A stretch of 64,000 bases of DNA, from the NCBI GenBank assembly GCA_023399095.1, contig JAEWQS010000189.1:21202-85201 (forward strand), given 5' to 3'. The notes beneath the pieces are model-generated. The model saw nothing but the letters and a program-made list of their open reading frames with translations. It was not told the DNA's origin and searched no databases. Numbering within the stretch: the stretch's first letter is position 1; each line of letters opens with the position of its first letter. Source of the stretch: Bacillota bacterium. Its GTDB lineage: Bacteria; Bacillota; Clostridia; Christensenellales; SZUA-584. Made by a program: the position numbers and the translations under genes. Of this stretch, positions 26,038-35,655 are shown in pieces.

Positions 26038-27567
26038 ATGAAAGACATATTACTAATGGCTGTAGACCTGGGAACAAGTTTTATTAAAGTGGGTGTGTAT
26101 AATACAAACAGCGAATGTGTCGCAGTGGAAACTGAACCTGTAAAAGACTATCGTCCAAGCCCGGGCGTATTTATACAAAAGGGTGATGAGCTGTTCGCAT
26201 CCGTCCTTGCATGTATAAAAAAAGTGGCGGCAATATTGGGAGACCGTGCAAAAAATATAGAAGCTATAGCGTTTACAGGCCAGATGTCGGGTTTTATGGG
26301 CGTTGACGAACACTGGAACGACATCACAACATGGTCTTGCTCTCTGGACAGCCGGTATATGCCTTATGCAGAGCGCCAGATGGCGGAACTTAAAGACCAG
26401 TTCCTAGGGATTGGCGGAACAAACTTTCCGCAGATGGCACCAAAGTTTGAGTGGTTTAAAAAGGAATTTCCGCTTGAGAGCAGTAAGATCGCAAAATATC
26501 TGATGATATCGGGTTATGTGATAGGCAAACTTGGAGATTTATCAATAGATGACGCCGTAATAGACCGTACATTTACGCAATGGACCGGTTTGGCCGATGT
26601 GAGAAAAGACAGATGGTCCAAAGAAATATGCGACGCTATACACTTGGATCAAAAATATCTGCCTAACATCGTCAATTCAAATGATATTTGCGGTTATCTG
26701 TCGGAAAGCAGCGCAAAAGAGACCGGATTGAAAGCAGGTATTCCGTTGGTATCAGGCGCAGGAGACAAACCGGCCGGCTGTCTCGGAGCCGCGATTGTAA
26801 CGCCTGGGGATATGATTTTTGAAGCATCCTCATACGGCGAAATTAGCTGCTGCGTAGAGGAATACCGCCCGGATTTTGAGGAAAGACGCTTAGATGTGAT
26901 ACCTTCGGCGGTTGCGGGCGAGTTTTATGCGACTCATTTTGTGGCAGGCTCGGGCATTACCCTTGACTGGTTTATGAATACGTTTGTCAGACAAGAAGGC
27001 ATCAGCACAAAACAAATGTTTGAGCAGATGGAAGAAAAAGTCGCAAAGATTTCACCCGGCTGTGACGGTGTGATGGCCCTTGGGCTTTTGGGCGGAAGCA
27101 GTATGCCTCTGGATGGGATTTTAAGAGGGCTCTGGATGGGGCATGACTGGAGTCACAAAAAGGAGCATTTCTATCGTGCGTTGCTGGAGAGCTTTTCGTA
27201 TGATTTTGCACTCTGCATTCGCTGCATCGAAAGGCTGTATCCGGAATATGCACTGGATGTGATTCGTATTATCGGCGGCGGTGCAAAGTCGCCCGTATGG
27301 ACGCAGATGTGCGCCGACGTACAAGGAAAAACGTATCATGTGCTTAACAGAGAAGATGTGGCCATGTGGGGTGCGGCAATGCTCGCCGGGAATGCCATTG
27401 GCGTGTTCGGTGATTTAAAGGATACGGCCAAAGCCTATGTGAAGCCGGAAAAGGAATACAAGCCTGACATGAATAAAAAGGCGCAGTATGCAAAATATTT
27501 GGGTGTTTATGAAAAGTATATGATAGAGCTGCATGATTTCTTTGAGAGACTGCAGAATATTCAATAA
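26038..27567 (+). CDS. FGGY-family carbohydrate kinase (xylulokinase-like)
   Basis: A 509-residue FGGY kinase. The N-terminus LLMAVDLGTSFIKVGVYN holds the phosphate loop, and RIIGGGAKSPVWTQMCAD is the C-terminal ATP-binding signature. It phosphorylates a ketose from the isomerase upstream. It has a strong ribosome site (GGAAGGAG). The exact sugar is not readable: xylulose, ribulose or a deoxyketose are all possible. There is no epimerase or aldolase in this operon. Confidence 0.88.
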   Translation: MKDILLMAVDLGTSFIKVGVYNTNSECVAVETEPVKDYRPSPGVFIQKGDELFASVLACIKKVAAILGDRAKNIEAIAFTGQMSGFMGVDEHWNDITTWSCSLDSRYMPYAERQMAELKDQFLGIGGTNFPQMAPKFEWFKKEFPLESSKIAKYLMISGYVIGKLGDLSIDDAVIDRTFTQWTGLADVRKDRWSKEICDAIHLDQKYLPNIVNSNDICGYLSESSAKETGLKAGIPLVSGAGDKPAGCLGAAIVTPGDMIFEASSYGEISCCVEEYRPDFEERRLDVIPSAVAGEFYATHFVAGSGITLDWFMNTFVRQEGISTKQMFEQMEEKVAKISPGCDGVMALGLLGGSSMPLDGILRGLWMGHDWSHKKEHFYRALLESFSYDFALCIRCIERLYPEYALDVIRIIGGGAKSPVWTQMCADVQGKTYHVLNREDVAMWGAAMLAGNAIGVFGDLKDTAKAYVKPEKEYKPDMNKKAQYAKYLGVYEKYMIELHDFFERLQNIQ

Positions 27568-27611
27568 GGCTAAATTGCGCAACTGATATTGAAAATAAAA
27601 GAATAGCGGTG

Positions 27612-27645
27612 TGGGGCGGGTATTATCAAAACAATACTCGCCCCA
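27612..27645 (+). terminator. Terminator-like hairpin after the FGGY kinase
   Basis: A 13-bp stem (TGGGGCGGGTATT pairing with AATACTCGCCCCA, one G-U pair), 44 bp after the stop codon. No long T-run follows. Confidence 0.65.
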
Positions 27646-27710
27646 TCAAGCATAAACAATAAACATGTAGTTAGCATTATAAGATAGACACGAAAACTCG
27701 TAACTAAGAT

Positions 27711-28218
27711 AATATAAATGGAGGTGCGAGTATAACAGAAATACACAAAGGGACACACTGCTAAGATGCCTCTATCAAGTTTAGCGGAAAAATCACATTG
27801 GTTCCGATGTACAAAGCATTTCTTTCGCAGGTTTACTATAGAATATTTCTCTCATATGTTTTGGTTATGTTTTACGGTAATCGCAACACCGCCTTTTTTG
27901 TGCCCTTTTCCTACATATGCGCTTAGAGCTATCAAAATTTTTGGCTTGCGGTTTTTCTTAATGACACTGATTATGCAAAAACAATGACTGAAAAATACCC
28001 CCCCTGCTTATGATATGCTTTTGAATTGGTTGCAAGATGCGAAGCGGGATGGGAAAATTAAATCTGAAAATTTGTTGCTTTCGGCTAGGATTTTTTATTC
28101 AATGATTAATGGGGCTATAACCTGGCCTGCTTTTTATACTGACAAAATTGAAAAAACAGACAACGAACCTCTGGTTAACGAGATTATTGAAACCTTTCTT
28201 GCCAGATACGGAAAGTAA
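27711..28218 (+). pseudogene. Decayed TetR-family regulator gene
   Basis: One frame reads GASITEIHKGTHC, a stop (TAA, 27762-27764), then DASIKFSGKITLVPMYKAF and on, which resembles a TetR helix-turn-helix. A second in-frame stop (TAG, 27924-27926) follows. The rest reads SYQNFWLAVFLNDTDYAKTM, then TEKYPP. A seven-C run (27998-28004) shifts the frame; with one C removed, AYDMLLNWLQDAKRDGKI and the C-terminal helices follow to 28218. The real reading frame is thus broken by two stops and one frameshift. Confidence 0.65.
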
Positions 28219-28529
28219 TTAAAACAATGCGCAGCGGTATGCTTTAGTTACGCTATTTTCAAAAGATTCCTTATAAGATTCCGCCTTAATATCCACTCAA
28301 TGATCCCTTAGGCCGTTATAACGAACATCTGCATTAAGGATCTGCCGTTCTTTTTGGCACGGGGTCTACGGATATGCAATATATCCAAGCAGAAGAAGTT
28401 TATCATAAATAAACGAACTGATATCAAAAATAATTCTATTGTCATTATGATTTAGTGATGTATAATAATTAGGGATTCTATGCAAATCAAATTTAAAGAC
28501 AAACACGTCTATTAGAAGGGAAGATCACC
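28219..28529 (+). promoter_or_regulatory. Promoter region of the two-component operon
   Basis: This gap of 311 bp holds no gene. TTGTCA (28439-28444) and TATAAT (28461-28466) with a 16-bp spacer form a good sigma-70 type promoter 64 bp before the response regulator gene. Confidence 0.65.
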
Positions 28530-30146
28530 ATGTTTAAGGTCTTTCTTGTCGAAGATGAGATTGTGGTACGCGAAGGCATACGCAACAACATTAATTGGGA
28601 GCAGTATGGCTTTATTTATGCTGGCGACGCTTCGGACGGAGAACTCGCATTGCCATTAATTCGCCAGATACAGCCCGATCTTCTTATTACTGATATTAAG
28701 ATGCCGTTCATGGACGGATTGTCGTTAATCGAGCTGATCCGCACGGAACTGCCAAGGACAAAAATTGTCATAATCAGTGGGTACGACGATTTTTCTTACG
28801 CGCAAAAAGCAATTCGTATTGGCGTTGAACAATATCTTCTTAAGCCGATAATAAAAGAAAAAATGGTGGACATCCTGATTGAGTTGCACGGAAAAATGGA
28901 AGCCGAGCATCAGCAACTTGAATATATCGCGAGGTTTGAGCAGGAAGCCCAAGAGTACGAGATGTTTTCGCGCAGGAGGTTTTTTGAGCAAATCGTCACA
29001 GGCGGTTTGAGCGTATCAATAATCTCTGAAACAGCGAAGGCGTTGGGCATAGACGTGAACGCCCCGTTTTATAATATTGTGCTTTTTTCGCTTAACAGCG
29101 CCGGATATGATGCAAGCAAACCGGAGAGATATACCGACGCACTCACGGTGGTACAGGACAATATCAGGCAGTATATCGTCAGCCATACGGAGTTGATTCT
29201 GTTCAACTGGAACGTCACGACATACGCCATTTTGGTAAAGGGCTCTCAAGACGATATCGAGCAGCGAACCAGACATTGTATCGAGAACATACAGCGGTGC
29301 TGTGACATGGCGGAATCCGATGTCAAATGGTATACCGCATGCGGCAGTCCGGTATCTCGGCTCGGCGCTATACCAGCTTGTTTTGGAGAGGCAAGCCGTA
29401 TACTGTCCTATCGTTATTTATGCCCAGAGAAACATATGCTGACTGAAGCAAGTATTCAAGATTTCAGAAAAAAGGACGGCTCCAAAGAGAAGACGTGTAA
29501 AACGGAGATCGATCAGGAGGGTGTCCGCAAGTTTCTAAGCGGCGGAGCGGTAGAAGAGATCGACCGCTTTATTGATCAGCTGTTTCAAAGCGCCGGAGAA
29601 GAAGCTGTTTCCATGCCGCTGTTTTGCAGATATTTGACATTGACGGTTTACTTCGCGGCTAATGAGTATCTGAATTCGATTGGCTGCCGTGCGGACAGCT
29701 TGTGGTCGACGGAACTTCGTCCAAGTGACAGCGCATCGACACCGGAGGAAGCGCACAAGTTCGCTCGTCAGATTATGGAACAAGCAATCAGGCTGCGTGA
29801 CAGTGAAAGCAAAAAGCAGCAGCGCCACTTGCTGACTCAGGCAATCGAGTTCATTGATGAGTATTATCCGGATGAATCGATATCGCTTGACCGTGTGGCC
29901 AGAAAAGTGAATATCAGCCCAAACTACTTTTCGGCGATGTTCAGCCAGGAAGTCGGGCAAACATTTATAGAATATTTGACTAATAAAAGGATCGACGAGG
30001 CAAAACGCTTGCTCCGTCAAACGGACAAGCGTTCCAGCGAAATCGCGTTTACCGTCGGATACAAGGACCCGCACTATTTCAGCTTCGTATTCAAGAAAGT
30101 TTCGGGCTGTACGCCCAGTGAATATCGCAAAGGAAGCAAGTTGTGA
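28530..30146 (+). CDS. YesN-type response regulator with AraC DNA-binding domain
   Basis: A 538-residue regulator. The receiver domain (residues 1-125) has phospho-acceptor Asp55 in LLITDIKMPF and Lys in QYLLKPI. A middle region of about 290 residues follows. The C-terminal AraC/XylS domain (about 430-535) has two helix-turn-helix units (ISLDRVARKVNISPNYFSAM and SSEIAFTVGYKDPHYFS). Together with the histidine kinase (4-bp overlap) it should control the nearby arabinose transport and catabolism genes. Confidence 0.95.
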   Translation: MFKVFLVEDEIVVREGIRNNINWEQYGFIYAGDASDGELALPLIRQIQPDLLITDIKMPFMDGLSLIELIRTELPRTKIVIISGYDDFSYAQKAIRIGVEQYLLKPIIKEKMVDILIELHGKMEAEHQQLEYIARFEQEAQEYEMFSRRRFFEQIVTGGLSVSIISETAKALGIDVNAPFYNIVLFSLNSAGYDASKPERYTDALTVVQDNIRQYIVSHTELILFNWNVTTYAILVKGSQDDIEQRTRHCIENIQRCCDMAESDVKWYTACGSPVSRLGAIPACFGEASRILSYRYLCPEKHMLTEASIQDFRKKDGSKEKTCKTEIDQEGVRKFLSGGAVEEIDRFIDQLFQSAGEEAVSMPLFCRYLTLTVYFAANEYLNSIGCRADSLWSTELRPSDSASTPEEAHKFARQIMEQAIRLRDSESKKQQRHLLTQAIEFIDEYYPDESISLDRVARKVNISPNYFSAMFSQEVGQTFIEYLTNKRIDEAKRLLRQTDKRSSEIAFTVGYKDPHYFSFVFKKVSGCTPSEYRKGSKL

Positions 30147-31591
30147 TCAAAAAATCTTGGCAGAAAGCGCAAAAAGAAAAAAAGCCCATGCAGAGAAGTA
30201 TATGGAAGATGATATTAATCATCGCATTTCCTCTGATGATTGTCATCATCGCAATCGCGCTTATAGGGATCGTGTATGCGCTGCAGTATCAAGAGATTCT
30301 GAAAAACGTTACAACGGCCTCAGACTTCAATCAGAACTTCAAGTATGACGTCGATCTAAAAATGTATTACTTTGTGATCGACAGTGAGTATTCGGAAGGA
30401 CTGCCGCTTGACGAATTGCAATCCGCGGAATCGATCGCTCGAAGGCTGATCAATACGACGACGGAAAAGGATAGTTTGCGCGCAATCAACAGCGTGCTGA
30501 ACTTTTGCCAAGGCCTTGAGAATAAAATGCAGATGATCGCGCAAACGAAAGAGTATGATGTCCGCATGGATCAGCTAAAAACAGACATTTACTTGATGAC
30601 AGAACAGATTCAGACGTACATAAATACTTATCTTTATTACGAGGCGGCACATCTAAATGACTTGCAGACGGCCATGATCAGGAACATGATCGTTTTTATG
30701 AGTGTGGTCGTCGTTTTATCGATGGTATTGCTGTATTTTCTATTAACATATTCGAGAAAGCTGACCAGCAGGATCGTGAATCCGATCGACATGATTTGTG
30801 AACGACTGGAAGCAATCGGCAAGGGTAACCTGCTGGTTTGTGAGCCGATTCAAGCAGATGTGGAGGAAGTGCAGCTTCTTTCCGATGGCATAGAGAGCAT
30901 GGTTGGGCGACTGAAGCTGCTGATTAAAAAGAATGCCGAGCAGGAAAAGCAGCGCAGAGGCACCGAATTGGCACTGCTGCAGGCGCAGATCAATCCGCAT
31001 TTTCTCTATAATACACTGGATACCATTGTATGGTTAATAGAGTCAGGAGAAATCAGCTCAGCGGTTACGATGGTGGACAGCCTGTCAAATTTTTTCCGTT
31101 TCTCGCTAAGCCGCGGAAAAAACGTGATTACACTCGCCGAGGAAGAGCGGCACATTCGAAGCTATCTGGAAATTCAGCAGATGCGTTACCGGGATCTCAT
31201 GGAATATAAAATCGACATCCCGGATCAAATGAAAAATTTCATATTACCGAAGCTTACCCTGCAGCCGCTGGTGGAAAATGCGCTGTATCATGGTATAAAA
31301 ATACGACGGCGAAAAGGCTTAATCAAAGTGACCGGCAGAATGCAGGAGGAAAGCTTGATATTAGAGGTAACCGACGACGGATCAGGCATGACGGAGGAGC
31401 GCTTAAGCGAGATACGGGCATCCCTTTCGCATAAAATGAGTGACGGGTTTGGGCTCCGGACGGTGCACCAAAGGATTCAAATATTTTTTGGCGGTGAATA
31501 TGGTTTATCTGTGGAAAGTACGCCAGATACCGGCACAAGGATCACAGTGACGATTCCCATACAGACCTTTGATAAGGAGATGAGAGCTTGA
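30143..31591 (+). CDS. YesM-type sensor histidine kinase
   Basis: A 482-residue kinase. It has a transmembrane segment at about residues 25-50 and a second at about 175-200, enclosing an extracellular sensor of about 120 residues. A HAMP domain follows, then the His_kinase domain with His286 in INPHFLYNTLDT, and the ATPase domain (LVENALYHGI, DDGSGM). The start is GTG at 30143, overlapping the regulator stop. It is coupled to a YtfQ-like lipoprotein by a 4-bp overlap at its end. Confidence 0.93.
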   Translation: MIKKSWQKAQKEKKPMQRSIWKMILIIAFPLMIVIIAIALIGIVYALQYQEILKNVTTASDFNQNFKYDVDLKMYYFVIDSEYSEGLPLDELQSAESIARRLINTTTEKDSLRAINSVLNFCQGLENKMQMIAQTKEYDVRMDQLKTDIYLMTEQIQTYINTYLYYEAAHLNDLQTAMIRNMIVFMSVVVVLSMVLLYFLLTYSRKLTSRIVNPIDMICERLEAIGKGNLLVCEPIQADVEEVQLLSDGIESMVGRLKLLIKKNAEQEKQRRGTELALLQAQINPHFLYNTLDTIVWLIESGEISSAVTMVDSLSNFFRFSLSRGKNVITLAEEERHIRSYLEIQQMRYRDLMEYKIDIPDQMKNFILPKLTLQPLVENALYHGIKIRRRKGLIKVTGRMQEESLILEVTDDGSGMTEERLSEIRASLSHKMSDGFGLRTVHQRIQIFFGGEYGLSVESTPDTGTRITVTIPIQTFDKEMRA

Positions 31592-32583
31592 AAACCAAGA
31601 TATTTGTGGCAGTCGTGTGTCTTGTGGTTCTGCTTGGCGGCTGCGCTGGGGAAGAGCAGCCCATGGCGGAGACTACCAAAGATCAACCGATCGTGGTCGG
31701 GTTTTCGCAGGTCGGCGCAGAGTCGGAATGGCGTGTGGCCAATACCGAAAACATGAAGGCCACGCTATGCGAAGAAAACGGATATGAGCTGATTTTTGAC
31801 GACGCCCGAAATGAGCAGGAAAACCAGATCAAAGCGATCCGCAACTTTATCCAACAGGATGTTGACTATATCGTGTTCTCTCCAAGGGTTGAAACGGGTT
31901 GGAATTCGATTTTGCAGGAAGTGAAGGAGGCCGGTATACCGGTGATCGTGATTGACCGCTATATTGAAGCGGCAGATGAAGACCTGTATACGGCGTATAT
32001 CGGCTCCGACTTTCGAAAAGAAGGCGATAAAGCCGTGAAGTGGCTGCAGGATTTGCTGGAGAAACAAGGGAGAAAACGAGAGCCCATCGGAATTGTGCAT
32101 ATTCAAGGCACGCTTGCATCCTCCGCGCAGATCGGCCGAACCGGTGCGCTGGAGAACGCAGTCGGCCAAAACCCTTACTGGACAATTGTCGCACAGGAAG
32201 ACGGCGATTTTACAAGGGCCAAGACTTACGAGGTCATGGGCGAAATTTTAAAGAAGACGAAAGAAATCGACGTCGTTTACTGTGAGAACGATGGTGAAGC
32301 GCTCGGTGCGATTGACGCGATGGAAGAGGCAGGACTGAAATGCAACGTGAATGGCGGCGTCATTGTCATCTCGTTCGACGCGACAAGGCTGGGGCTTGAG
32401 TATTGCTTGGAGGGAAAAATCGGCCTGACTGTAGAATGTAACCCCCTTCAGGGTCCCTATGTGGATGAGATCATTAAAAAGCTCGAGCGTGGAGAGCCGA
32501 TAGAGCGGGAGACATTCATTGACGAGACCCAGTTCGACTGCTTCACCATCACGCAGGAGATGATTGACACCAGGGAATATTGA
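31588..32583 (+). CDS. YtfQ-like sugar-binding lipoprotein coupled to the two-component system
   Basis: A 331-residue lipoprotein. The lipobox is in LVVLLGGCAGEE. The binding domain opens with VVGFSQVGAESEWRVANTEN and later ENQIKAIRNFIQQDVDYIVF, close to the galactofuranose-binding protein YtfQ. The TTG start (31588) overlaps the kinase stop. Tight coupling to YesN/YesM suggests it senses the extracellular sugar and presents it to the kinase, rather than feeding the transporter. This is inferred from gene order. Confidence 0.88.
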   Translation: MKTKIFVAVVCLVVLLGGCAGEEQPMAETTKDQPIVVGFSQVGAESEWRVANTENMKATLCEENGYELIFDDARNEQENQIKAIRNFIQQDVDYIVFSPRVETGWNSILQEVKEAGIPVIVIDRYIEAADEDLYTAYIGSDFRKEGDKAVKWLQDLLEKQGRKREPIGIVHIQGTLASSAQIGRTGALENAVGQNPYWTIVAQEDGDFTRAKTYEVMGEILKKTKEIDVVYCENDGEALGAIDAMEEAGLKCNVNGGVIVISFDATRLGLEYCLEGKIGLTVECNPLQGPYVDEIIKKLERGEPIERETFIDETQFDCFTITQEMIDTREY

Positions 32584-32954
32584 TGGATAGTGGTGATGAA
32601 TGTCTTTACCAGACTTCAGTTTAATTGAAATTTATTACAATGCGAAAGATTAACAATTCAACCAATGCAATAAATAAGAACAACAATTGAAACGACAGTA
32701 TCAGGCAAACGAAAGCTGTTTTTGATATATCGCTGCTTTTTGGCCGTTGATTATAACCGGAAATGTTTGAAAAATTATTACCGGTTTTAGATTTCTTTAT
32801 AGATTCGTTCCAATGGGTTTGCTATTTACTCAATATGGTTGAAATTTTTACGAAGTTTCCCTGCCAACATTGTTTTTCATATATGCGGTTGTTAAAATAC
32901 AAAGTGTTCTTAGATGCATAGCTTCAAGAATAAATATGGAAAGGAACTCTAATT
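32584..32954 (+). promoter_or_regulatory. Promoter region of the second sugar-binding lipoprotein
   Basis: A 371-bp non-coding stretch. TTGTTT (32870-32875) and TAAAAT (32893-32898) with a 17-bp spacer form a candidate promoter 57 bp upstream of the next gene. It is the probable target of the YesN regulator, though no repeat-type binding site was recognised. Confidence 0.5.
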
Positions 32955-34010
32955 ATGAAAAAACTGTTGGTTGTCTTTTTAACTGTTGTCCTGGCGTTTA
33001 GTCTGATCGCATGCAGCGCACAGACACCCGCTCCGAGCGAATCGGCACCTGCCGAGGAATCCGCTGAAGCTCCGGCACCTGCCGAGGAATCCGCTGAAGC
33101 TCCGGCACCCGCCGAAGAAGCTGGTGGGCTGATTAAGGTTGGTATCGTCAACAATCCGCCGGCTGAGTCCGGATATCGCGCAGCGAATGTGGCAGACTTT
33201 GAAAAAGTCTTCACGGAAGCGAACGGATATGAAGTTTCGACCTTCTACAGCTTGAAAAATGATGAGCAGCTGAATGCAGCTGCGCAGTTTATCACTGATG
33301 GCGTGGACTACCTTCTCATCTCGGCGGCGGCTACAGATGGTTGGGATGCTGTTCTTACCAATGCTCAGGAAGCCGGAATCAAAGTGTTCCTCTTCGACCG
33401 TATGATGAACGTCGATGAGAGCATGTATGAAGCTGCTGTTGTTTCCGACATGGCAAATCAGGGCACGACGGCTGTGGAATGGCTCAAGGCGCAGAAGCTT
33501 GATGCGTATAATGTCATCCACATTCAGGGCGCAATGGGCAGCGATGCACAGATCGGCCGTACAGCCGCTTTGGATGCTGAGTTTGCAGCCGGCACAATGA
33601 ATAAGGTTGTACAGCAGACCGCTACTTGGGATGAAGCCGAAGCAAAGAAAATTGTAGAAGCTGTTATCAATTCCGGTGACGAATTCAACGTGATCTATGC
33701 CGAAAATGATGGCATGGCAAAGGGTGCTGTTGCAGCGCTTGATGAAGCTGGTATCACCCACGGCGTTGGCAAAGATGTTGTTGTTATGGGCTTCGATTGC
33801 AACAAGTGGGCGCTTAGAGAGCTGCTTGCCGGCAACTGGAACTATGACGGTCAGTGCAGCCCCTTCCAGGCAACTGTCATCGCTGAGATGATACAGAAGC
33901 TTGAAGCTGGCGAAACGCTTTCTGAAAAGAAAGTTATTTCTGAAGAGCGTGGTTTTGATGCAACGACGATTACGCAAGAGGACATCGATACATACGGTCT
34001 CGGCGAATAA
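32955..34010 (+). CDS. Furanose-type sugar-binding lipoprotein (YtfQ-like)
   Basis: A 351-residue lipoprotein. It has the signal peptide MKKLLVVFLTVVLAFSLIAC and a linker with two AEESAEAPAP-type repeats. The binding domain (IKVGIVNNPPAESGYRAANV, and NDEQLNAAAQFITDGVDYL) is of the YtfQ group. It is the transport-linked receptor for the ABC genes directly downstream. With araBAD following, L-arabinose (as the furanose) is the likely ligand. It shares its fold with the sensor-linked lipoprotein upstream but is clearly a different protein. Confidence 0.92.
   Translation: MKKLLVVFLTVVLAFSLIACSAQTPAPSESAPAEESAEAPAPAEESAEAPAPAEEAGGLIKVGIVNNPPAESGYRAANVADFEKVFTEANGYEVSTFYSLKNDEQLNAAAQFITDGVDYLLISAAATDGWDAVLTNAQEAGIKVFLFDRMMNVDESMYEAAVVSDMANQGTTAVEWLKAQKLDAYNVIHIQGAMGSDAQIGRTAALDAEFAAGTMNKVVQQTATWDEAEAKKIVEAVINSGDEFNVIYAENDGMAKGAVAALDEAGITHGVGKDVVVMGFDCNKWALRELLAGNWNYDGQCSPFQATVIAEMIQKLEAGETLSEKKVISEERGFDATTITQEDIDTYGLGE
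33044..33103 (+). repeat. Two-fold 30-bp tandem repeat in the lipoprotein linker
   Basis: Two identical 30-bp units encode the Ala/Pro/Glu/Ser linker. A third partial unit (GGCACCCGCCGAAGAAG) follows. It serves as a flexible spacer and is a possible slippage site. Confidence 0.9.
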
Positions 34011-34134
34011 TCTCTACACCTAATAACAGGGACTTTGTATGAAGTATGTGCGGTGCGGAGTATGCGGATAATATCCGCACACTCGCACCGCTATCTTTAC
34101 GAAAATCCCAACGCTTAAAGGATGGTTAGTACCT

Positions 34135-35655
34135 ATGCAAAACGATATCGTTTTATCCATGCGGAAAATATGCAAAGCCTTCCCGGGCGTACGCGCTTTG
34201 CATAATGTGGATTTCACTCTTTGTAAAGGCGAAATTCACGCCCTGATGGGTGAGAATGGAGCCGGCAAGTCAACCTTGGTCAAAGTTTTAACAGGCGTAT
34301 ACCCGAAAGATTCAGGGCAAATCCACATAGCGGGTATTAACAAAGAAGTTACGATAAAATCACCTCAAGAGGCTCAAAATTTAGGCATCAGTACGGTTTA
34401 TCAGGAGATAACCCTTTGCCCAAACCTTACGGTTGCCGAAAATATGTTTATCGGACGGGGCAATTACAATTTTGTCAATTGGCGGTCTATGGTCAAGAAG
34501 ACGACACAGATACTTGACAGACTTAAAATTCCGGCGAGAGCCACTCAGCAGCTGGCCACTTGCTCGCTGGCTGTACAGCAAATGGTCGCCATTGCCCGTG
34601 CCGTGGATATGGACTGCAAAGTCCTTATCTTAGACGAGCCGACCTCCTCTCTGGACGAACACGAGGTTGAAAAGCTTTTTTCTCTTATGCGCGAACTGAA
34701 GTCGCGCGGTGTCGGCATCGTTTTCATCACGCATTTTCTTGAACAGGTGTACGAGATATGCGACAAGATTACCGTTTTGAGGAATGGCGAATTCGTTGGA
34801 GAGTACGAAATAAAAGATTTGCCGCGTGTACAGCTCATTTCAAAGATGATGGGTAAAGAACTCGACGACATTTCAGCATTGGAAAATCGAAAGGAATTGC
34901 ACACCGAGGCGGAGGCCATGCCCGTTTTCGAGGCATTTGGGTTATCCAGCGCGGTGGGCACAAAGGCGTTTGATTTTAAAATTCATAAGGGAGAAGTGAA
35001 CGGGTTTACCGGGCTTCTTGGTTCTGGCCGGAGCGAATGCGTACGGGCGATATTCGGCGCTGACAAAATAACCGGCGGCAAGGTGAAGGTAAACGGAGAA
35101 AACGTAAAAATATCCAAACCCAAGAATGCCATGAAGCATGGCGTTGGGTATCTGCCCGAGGACAGAAAGCAGGATGGTATCGTTGAGGATCTGTCCGTGC
35201 GTGATAATATTATACTTGCATTACAGGTGATGAAGGGCTTTTTTCGGCCTTTTTCCAAAACGGAGGCGGAAGCCTTTGCAGACCAGTACATCAAATTATT
35301 AGGGATAAAAACGGCTTCGACGGACACACCCATAAAATCACTTTCGGGCGGCAATCAGCAAAAGGTCATACTCGCTCGCTGGTTGCTCACAAATCCAAAG
35401 TATCTTATCTTGGACGAACCGACGCGAGGTATTGACGTCGGTACAAAAGTTGAAATACAAAAGCTTGTGCTCAAGCTTGCCGAAGATGGCGTCAGCGTGA
35501 CGTTTATCTCATCTGAAATAGAGGAAATGCTTCGCACTTGTTCGCGGCTCATCGTTATGCGGGATCGTAAAATAGTGGGCGAACTTAAGGGTGAGGACAT
35601 GACGCAAGCAAAAATCATGCACACGATAGCGGGGGAGGCAGTTCAAAATGGCTAA
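34135..35655 (+). CDS. Furanose ABC transporter, ATP-binding protein (YtfR-like)
   Basis: A 506-residue double ATPase with Walker A GENGAGKST, Walker B LILDEPTSSLDE, and in the second half LSGGNQQKVI and YLILDEPTRGIDVGTK. It starts 124 bp after the lipoprotein gene. Its end overlaps the first permease by 8 bp. It powers sugar uptake with the two permeases YtfT- and YjfF-like. Confidence 0.95.
   Translation: MQNDIVLSMRKICKAFPGVRALHNVDFTLCKGEIHALMGENGAGKSTLVKVLTGVYPKDSGQIHIAGINKEVTIKSPQEAQNLGISTVYQEITLCPNLTVAENMFIGRGNYNFVNWRSMVKKTTQILDRLKIPARATQQLATCSLAVQQMVAIARAVDMDCKVLILDEPTSSLDEHEVEKLFSLMRELKSRGVGIVFITHFLEQVYEICDKITVLRNGEFVGEYEIKDLPRVQLISKMMGKELDDISALENRKELHTEAEAMPVFEAFGLSSAVGTKAFDFKIHKGEVNGFTGLLGSGRSECVRAIFGADKITGGKVKVNGENVKISKPKNAMKHGVGYLPEDRKQDGIVEDLSVRDNIILALQVMKGFFRPFSKTEAEAFADQYIKLLGIKTASTDTPIKSLSGGNQQKVILARWLLTNPKYLILDEPTRGIDVGTKVEIQKLVLKLAEDGVSVTFISSEIEEMLRTCSRLIVMRDRKIVGELKGEDMTQAKIMHTIAGEAVQNG

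Noticed and set aside
27766..27987. A small hypothetical protein in the TetR remnant
   Set aside because: The frame is out of phase with the TetR-like protein, which explains the same bases better.
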